This document shows, piece by piece, positions 58,820 to 64,000 of a stretch of 64,000 nucleotides of DNA. The position numbers and the translations under genes were made by a program. The first letter of the stretch is position 1, and each line of letters begins with the position of its first letter. The stretch is from JACMLD01 sp047602295 (lineage in GTDB: Bacteria > Bacteroidota > Bacteroidia > Chitinophagales > Chitinophagaceae), in assembly GCA_047602295.1 (NCBI GenBank), contig JASGHP010000001.1, positions 2,852,001 through 2,916,000 of the forward strand. The letters run 5' to 3'. Under the pieces are notes generated by a model that saw only the letters and a program-made list of their open reading frames with translations, was not told the origin of the DNA and made no database searches.

Positions 58820-59626
58820 ATGAAAAGACGTTCATTTCTGCAATCTGCTTTTGCCAGCGCTTCACTGGCCGGTTTAATGCCTTTGCTGGGCCGCGCCGCC
58901 GAAAAGGAAGCTACAAAAAAATCTAAACGTGAATTTTATGAATTACGCACCTATACCTTGAAAAATAAGGAGCAGGAGGCGTTGGTGGAGTCATTTTATG
59001 AGAAGGCTGCCATACCGGCTTTAAACGACTTTGGCTGCAAAACAGTAGGCGTTTTTAAAGAGATGAAGCCAGAAGGACAAACCAAAATATATGTGGTCAT
59101 TCCATTTAAGTCTATGGAAGATTTTGGGAAGGTAGAAGAAAAATTATCTAACGATGAGCAATTCTTGAAAGAAGGTGAGGATTATCTTAACCCACCCCTG
59201 GGCACCCAAGCGTATGAACGTCTTGAAACTTCTTTGCACAAGTCTTTTAAAGCACTTCCACAAATGATATTGCCAGAACCGGATAGACACTCACGTATTT
59301 TCGAACTGACGAATTACAACAGCGCTAATGAAATGGCTGCAAGAAAAAAAGTGGAAATGTTTAATGAAGCAGGTGAAATAAATATTTATAAAAGAGTGGG
59401 AATAAACCCGGTTTTTTTTGGTGAAACAATCATAGGTGCCGACAGGCCCAGCATGACTTGCATGGTTACCTATGATAACATGTCTGCACGTGAAAGGGCT
59501 TGGAAATATTTTAATAAAGACGCTGAATGGAAAACGCTAAGAGCAATGGCCGAATACGCTGACGATAAAATAGTTTCAAAAACCAGCAGTATTTTCCTGG
59601 TATCTGCTGCTTGCTCTCAAATGTAA
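58820..59626 (+). CDS. NIPSNAP family protein, Tat-exported (copy 2)
   Basis: A 268-residue paralogue of the previous gene. The leader is a clear twin-arginine signal (MKRRSFLQSAFASASLAGLMPLLGRAA). Two NIPSNAP modules follow: FYELRTYTLKNKEQEALVESFYEKA and FELTNYNSANEMAARKKVEMFNE. Both copies end with TSSIFLVSAACSQM-type or TNTFLVPASCSQI-type tails, where a Cys near the end is shared. Export by Tat suggests folding or cofactor loading in the cytosol. Role unknown. The intervening 179 bp carries no gene. Confidence 0.9.
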   Translation: MKRRSFLQSAFASASLAGLMPLLGRAAEKEATKKSKREFYELRTYTLKNKEQEALVESFYEKAAIPALNDFGCKTVGVFKEMKPEGQTKIYVVIPFKSMEDFGKVEEKLSNDEQFLKEGEDYLNPPLGTQAYERLETSLHKSFKALPQMILPEPDRHSRIFELTNYNSANEMAARKKVEMFNEAGEINIYKRVGINPVFFGETIIGADRPSMTCMVTYDNMSARERAWKYFNKDAEWKTLRAMAEYADDKIVSKTSSIFLVSAACSQM

Positions 59627-59722
59627 ACGCTAATGACGCAGAAGAGACGAATATAGAGTTAATGTTAAAGAATGTAATGACAGTAGCTTAAGTGTATACT
59701 ATAAACTGGTGTAAAAGATATA

Positions 59723-60094
59723 CTATTCAATACCACTAATAATAGAGGCAATCTGTTCAAACTCTTTTGATTTATCTATGAAATGATCTGCACCAAGGCG
59801 CAGGCAGAGTTTTCTGTAATAATCGTTTGCCTGGTTTGTGATCATTATGATTTTTGTTTCTGGTACTTTTTCTTTTACCCTGCGAAGTATTTCTATGCCG
59901 CTTATGCCAGGAAGGTTAATATCTAATAAAAGCACGGTTGGTTTTTCTGTTTCTACCAACCAAAGCGCCTCTTTATAATTGTCAGTATTTTTTATCCAGT
60001 CAAGATTTTCCAGCTCGGTTAACATATCAATCAACCGCTTCACAATCAGCGCGGAATCATCAACTATTAATATGGTTTTTTTTGCAGAAGACAA
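59723..60094 (-). CDS. Single-domain response regulator, TTG start
   Basis: A 123-residue receiver domain. Pocket acids in LIVDDSALI, phospho-acceptor Asp in VLLLDINLPG, switch Thr in MITNQAND and Lys in FIDKSKEF. No output domain, so it acts by protein contact. The start is TTG at 60094 with an exact -7 element (TAATTTTG) 16 nt upstream. It lies 142 nt from the NarL-type regulator, in line with the histidine kinase, which suggests one multi-component signalling group. Confidence 0.9.
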   Translation of the reverse strand: MSSAKKTILIVDDSALIVKRLIDMLTELENLDWIKNTDNYKEALWLVETEKPTVLLLDINLPGISGIEILRRVKEKVPETKIIMITNQANDYYRKLCLRLGADHFIDKSKEFEQIASIISGIE

Positions 60095-60110
60095 TTGGTG
60101 TATTTGTCTG

Positions 60111-60118
60111 CAAAATTA
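60111..60118 (-). promoter_or_regulatory. -7 promoter element for the single-domain regulator
   Basis: The minus strand reads TAATTTTG, an exact TAnnTTTG match, 16 nt before the TTG start. It supports this start and argues that the gene is transcribed separately. Confidence 0.5.
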
Positions 60119-60236
60119 ATTTAGTACTTACTCTTATTTGGTAGCATTGCAGTGATATAACTGTAGTAAGGGGCTTCCAGTGTGTAGTATAAACTCTACT
60201 TTTTTTTATTGTATAGTAATAGGTTAATGTTGAGTG

Positions 60237-60866
60237 TTAGATGATTTTGTTTTCTATAGCATATAATGTAAGCGCAGTGTTGGTTTTAAGGTTCATTTTG
60301 GTCATAATGCGTGCCCGGTAAGTGCTCACTGTTGTACTGCTAAGGGATAGGATTTCTGCAATCTGGCTAACTGAATTTCCGGACGCCAGTAATTTCAAAA
60401 CAGCAAATTCACGGTCTGAAAGATATTCGTGAGGAAGTTTATCTGCGTCTTTGTCAAGGGACACAGCAATTTTCTCAGCAACGGAAGGGGAGATGTATTT
60501 TCTTCCGGAAAGCACTCTTTGCACCGCGTTCACAAGTTCTTCTGAAGCCATGTCTTTATTTAAATAACCAGCGGCACCGGCTTTTAAAACACGCAATGCG
60601 TATTGCTCTTCCGGGTGAACGCTTAAAATAAGAACAGGCAGTTTTGGATTGTACTGTTTGATTTGTTGCAATGCGTCAAGGCCGCTTCTTCCGGGCATAG
60701 AAAGATCGGTTATGATTACATCCCACTCTGCGTTCATTACTTTTTTGATGAGGTTTTCGGCATCGCCTACTTCATCAATGTGTACGGCAATAAACTCTTC
60801 AACAAGAATTTGTTTTAATCCTTTTCTAACTACTGAATGATCGTCTGCAATTAAAATTCTAACCAT
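60237..60866 (-). CDS. NarL/FixJ-type response regulator
   Basis: A 209-residue two-domain regulator. The receiver domain (1-120) has ILIADDHSVV, the phospho-acceptor Asp in VIITDLSMPG, and the conserved Lys in GYLNKDMAS. The LuxR-type HTH (145-205) reads LSDREFAVLKLLASGNSVSQIAEILSLSSTTVSTYRARIMTKMNL. It is 35 nt downstream of the histidine kinase on the same strand, so the two very likely form a cognate NarL-type pair. Target genes are unknown. Confidence 0.95.
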   Translation of the reverse strand: MVRILIADDHSVVRKGLKQILVEEFIAVHIDEVGDAENLIKKVMNAEWDVIITDLSMPGRSGLDALQQIKQYNPKLPVLILSVHPEEQYALRVLKAGAAGYLNKDMASEELVNAVQRVLSGRKYISPSVAEKIAVSLDKDADKLPHEYLSDREFAVLKLLASGNSVSQIAEILSLSSTTVSTYRARIMTKMNLKTNTALTLYAIENKII

Positions 60867-60901
60867 AGTTGGACGGTATTAATATAATAATAGGGTTGGG
60901 T

Positions 60902-63900
60902 TTATGATATATCAAATGGTGCTGTTACGGTTACTGTAGCCCCATTGCCGGGACTGCTTTGTACGCTATAGTTGCCACCAATTATCTGTGTTCTTTCTTT
61001 CATGCCTAATAAGCCAAGGGTTTTCTTGTGACCCACGTTGGCCGGTTCAAATCCTTTGCCATCATCTTTTATTTGCAGCACCAACTGGCCATTTAAGGCC
61101 TGCAATTGTGCCGTTACATTTTTTGCATTGGCATGTCGTGCCACATTAGTTAGTGATTCCTGGAAAATTCTAAAAAAGGCAATAGCAATATTAGACGGTA
61201 CTACTATTGTTTGCTCCGGCCGAATAAAAAGAGTGCTCACACCAGATCTTTTCTCAAACTCCATGCTAAACCATTCCAGGGCCTCCACCAATCCAAGATC
61301 ATCCAATATGCTGGGCCTTAAATCGGACGAAATTTTTCTTACCGTTGTAACTGTTCCATCCAGGAAACTGAGAATTTCTTTGATCTTTTGATCCCGTTGC
61401 TGTTCTGTAAGATCTTTTTTTCTGGCCAACCAGGAAATATCCATTTTAAGCCCTGTAAGCTGTTGCCCCAATTCATCATGTATTTCCCGGGCGATAGCTG
61501 CTCTTTCTTCTTCCCTTATATCTTGCAGGTGAGTAGCCAGCTCACGTATATCCTCATACGATTGTTTCAGCAGGGCTTCTGCCTTCTTTTTCTCTGTAAT
61601 GTCTATGCTAAGGCCCAGCCATACAGGCTTGCCTTCATAAGTAATCTGGTAATTAAAAATTTCTACATAAATAATAGAGCCGTCTTTCTTTTTATGGCGC
61701 CATTGCAGTGTAATACCTTCACCGGGCAAAGGTGGGCTGTCTTCCGGCGCCTGAATATCCATATCTTCCGGAATCCTTAGATCTTTCGAGTTGAGCGAAA
61801 GAAATTCTTCCCTTGTATAACCGTATTGTTTTAGCGCTGCTTCATTTACATCCAGTATGTTTAATTCTGCCACAGAAGTCATCCACATCGGCATTGGGTT
61901 GTTTTCAAAAAGCAGGCGGTACTTGTGTTCAGATCTTCGCAGATTTTCTTCTGCCAGTTTTTCTTCTGTAATATCCTGTATAACGCCGAGGGCCTTGCTG
62001 AATTTGCCGTTTTCAAAAACAGCATCTAATGTAGTATGCGCATACCGTATTTCATTTTGACCTTTAATAAAACGATATTCATCTTTCACCCGCTGTTCTT
62101 TTTCCTGCAGGTTCCAGAAAACATTTTTTACTTTAGAAACATCCGGCGGATATAATTGCTGGAAAAACAGTTCAAGATTGATTGGATGCTCTTTGCTTAA
62201 CCCATGAATATTGTACATAGAGTCTGACCAGTTGATTTTATGGGTGATGGCATCATATTCCCAACTTCCAAACTGTCCAATCTCTTCCGCACGGGTTAAC
62301 ATTTTTTCATTGTTGCGTATTTTCTCTTCTGCTAGCTTACGGTCAGTAATGTCCCTGTAATTGATTACAACAGCATTAACATAGGGTTCTTCCAAAAGAT
62401 TATTATAGCTGCACTCAAGCCATTTGTAGGTTTGGTTTGGAAGGCGGTGGCGCTGTTCCAACACTATTATCAATCCTGGTGTTTTAATTACTTTATCAAG
62501 GGTCTCTAATACCATATCAAGATCTTCCGGGTGTATTAACTCTAATCTTCTTCCACCTATTAATTCTTCAGCCGTATATCCTAAAATCTGGTAGCCGGAT
62601 GGGCTCATGTCAATGATATTGTTTTCTGCATCCAGCAATGCGAGCCCGTCTGTGCTATTCTGAAGCAAGGCCCTGAACCTTTTTTCATTGGTAATTATTT
62701 TTTCTTCGGCTTTTTTAATGCTGGTCACATCCACCATTGCACCAACCATCCTGTATGGTTTGTTTTTAGCGTTGTACATAATATTGCCACGGTCCAATAC
62801 ATATACAGTGCTGCCATCAGCCCTTAAAAAACGGTATTCATCTGACCAATATGGCTGGCCTGTTTCAAGGGCATAGTTGATACCTTCAGCAACTCTTTGC
62901 CTGTCTTCCGGGTGAATGCCATTGTACCTTGAGCTAACAGGTGTGCTTTCTTCTTTTGAATAGCCAAAGCGCTGGTAATAGTTTTTGTTCCACCAAATAG
63001 TATGGTTTATCAAATCCCAATCCCATACAGCATCATTGGTAGCATTGGCTATAATATTAAAACGTTCGTTGGATCGATTGATCTCTTCTTCTGCTTTTTT
63101 CTTGGCAGTTATGTCTTTAATAAAAACTGAAATACCATCGGGAGAAGGATAAACATGGTTTTCCTGCCATAGATCCAGTGGTGGATAATAATCTGTATTG
63201 TACAGATACTCCTGGCGTGTCATGGCATCGTTGAAAATATTATAAGTAGACGAGCCAACAGCCGCGGGAAATTCTTCCCAAACATTTTTACCAATCATGG
63301 AAGCCGGGTCTTGTCTTATAAGTTCGCCAGCTTTTTTATTGATATAAGTATAGCGCCAGTTTTTATCAAATGCAACAAAGCCATCTGTTATTCTTTCAAA
63401 AATACCAGTAAGCTCTGCAGTCTTGGCCTGCACTTTCTCTTCCAATTCCCGATTAAGTTTTAGCAACACACCCTCAAGCCGTTTCCTCTCTGTAATGTCT
63501 TTGTGCACCGCAACATAGCCGGTTATTTCCCCTCTATCACTTTTCACATGGGTTACTGACGTAAGTACAAAAATGGTTTCCCCTTTTTTGTTGCTGTATT
63601 CTAGTTCTGTTCTATAAAAACCGTTTTTATCCAGGTCTTTTAAAATTTTATCCCGTTGCTGATCTGTGAAGCGGCTTTTCAAAAGCAATGAAGAGTTTCT
63701 GCCAATGGCTTCCTTGCTGGAATAACCGTATAGTTTTTCAGCTCCTTTATTCCAACTGGTGATAGATATATTTTTATCCATCGAGAAAATGGCGTCATTG
63801 GTTTGCTGCACCAATTGTGACAAGAGGTATACTTCTTTTTCTCTTTCAGTTAGTTCTTGTTCAGACTGCTTTCTTGCAAGAAAATCTATTCTTCCGGTTA

Positions 63901-64000
63901 ATATCAATATAAGTACCAGCACAAGCACTGCTGCTGTTAGCCACAGCAAAATATTATCCTGCCGTACAGTAGAACGTTCGCTTGCTTCTTTTCTTTGTGC
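60902..64000 (-). CDS. Multi-PAS sensor histidine kinase (NarX/HisKA_3 type), 5' end outside the window
   Basis: The frame is open to the edge of the window, so the start lies beyond base 64000. The visible part (1032 codons) has a membrane span (LTAAVLVLVLILILTG) and then six PAS domains, roughly at 50-160, 190-300, 305-430, 440-560, 565-680 and 690-805. The transmitter is NarX-type: the HisKA_3 phospho-acceptor helix EEERAAIAREIHDELGQQLTGLK carries the His, and the ATPase has DDGKGFEP and GLLGMKERTQIIGG. It phosphorylates the regulator at 60237. The number of PAS domains suggests integration of several cytosolic cues. Confidence 0.93.
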   Translation of the reverse strand, partial: AQRKEASERSTVRQDNILLWLTAAVLVLVLILILTGRIDFLARKQSEQELTEREKEVYLLSQLVQQTNDAIFSMDKNISITSWNKGAEKLYGYSSKEAIGRNSSLLLKSRFTDQQRDKILKDLDKNGFYRTELEYSNKKGETIFVLTSVTHVKSDRGEITGYVAVHKDITERKRLEGVLLKLNRELEEKVQAKTAELTGIFERITDGFVAFDKNWRYTYINKKAGELIRQDPASMIGKNVWEEFPAAVGSSTYNIFNDAMTRQEYLYNTDYYPPLDLWQENHVYPSPDGISVFIKDITAKKKAEEEINRSNERFNIIANATNDAVWDWDLINHTIWWNKNYYQRFGYSKEESTPVSSRYNGIHPEDRQRVAEGINYALETGQPYWSDEYRFLRADGSTVYVLDRGNIMYNAKNKPYRMVGAMVDVTSIKKAEEKIITNEKRFRALLQNSTDGLALLDAENNIIDMSPSGYQILGYTAEELIGGRRLELIHPEDLDMVLETLDKVIKTPGLIIVLEQRHRLPNQTYKWLECSYNNLLEEPYVNAVVINYRDITDRKLAEEKIRNNEKMLTRAEEIGQFGSWEYDAITHKINWSDSMYNIHGLSKEHPINLELFFQQLYPPDVSKVKNVFWNLQEKEQRVKDEYRFIKGQNEIRYAHTTLDAVFENGKFSKALGVIQDITEEKLAEENLRRSEHKYRLLFENNPMPMWMTSVAELNILDVNEAALKQYGYTREEFLSLNSKDLRIPEDMDIQAPEDSPPLPGEGITLQWRHKKKDGSIIYVEIFNYQITYEGKPVWLGLSIDITEKKKAEALLKQSYEDIRELATHLQDIREEERAAIAREIHDELGQQLTGLKMDISWLARKKDLTEQQRDQKIKEILSFLDGTVTTVRKISSDLRPSILDDLGLVEALEWFSMEFEKRSGVSTLFIRPEQTIVVPSNIAIAFFRIFQESLTNVARHANAKNVTAQLQALNGQLVLQIKDDGKGFEPANVGHKKTLGLLGMKERTQIIGGNYSVQSSPGNGATVTVTAPFDIS

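Overview
The window reads as chromosomal DNA of a Bacteroidota bacterium, most likely family Chitinophagaceae. This rests on AT-rich genes (around 40% GC by eye), the Bacteroidota -7 promoter element TAnnTTTG before many genes, weak Shine-Dalgarno signals, and typical families (DUF3857/transglutaminase-like proteins, large TPR plus outer-membrane barrel pair, GH99-like/WbsX, Tat-exported NIPSNAP and enolase-superfamily proteins, multi-PAS kinases). No rRNA, tRNA, transposase, phage or CRISPR was seen.

Layout. 1-9.9 kb: end of a transglutaminase-like protein, then a minus-strand housekeeping block (gcvP, fatty acid hydroxylase, CDF metal exporter, cbpA-cbpM, acyl-CoA thioesterase, DoxX). 10-19.2 kb: a plus-strand block with a TPR/outer-membrane barrel pair, a TrmH-type methyltransferase, a UbiA prenyltransferase-SnoaL-RuvX operon, peptide deformylase and an unknown exported protein. 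19.4-28.3 kb: small regulator/redox couples (AraC + alcohol dehydrogenase; Crp + AhpD-like), a GH99-like protein, a frameshifted membrane protein, a vWA protein split by an in-frame amber codon, an NAD(P)-binding oxidoreductase and a cytosolic 5'-nucleotidase. 28.3-38 kb: sugar metabolism (mutarotase-like, mannonate-dehydratase-like, GH30, GH2, alginate-lyase-like) without a SusC/SusD pair. 38.4-52.3 kb: surface polysaccharide locus, with an O-antigen ligase meeting a nine-gene minus-strand run of glycosyltransferases, a coiled-coil methyltransferase and a Wzm/Wzt-type ABC exporter. 52.8-64 kb: VCBS protein, S41 protease, a second AraC + SDR couple, two NIPSNAP paralogues, two response regulators and a six-PAS histidine kinase running off the edge.

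The most unusual signal is non-coding. Many intergenic spaces in the first 30 kb hold degenerate tandem arrays with an exact 7-bp period. Each locus has its own heptamer, the arrays usually begin at or inside a stop codon, and several occur as inverted pairs around the spacer. A second pattern is a -7 element placed exactly 4 nt before the ATG in four or five genes, which predicts leaderless mRNAs. Other points worth checking are two gene interruptions (amber and frameshift), two hairpin clusters, a terminator abutting a start codon, and a coiled-coil methyltransferase that may cap and measure O-antigen chains.
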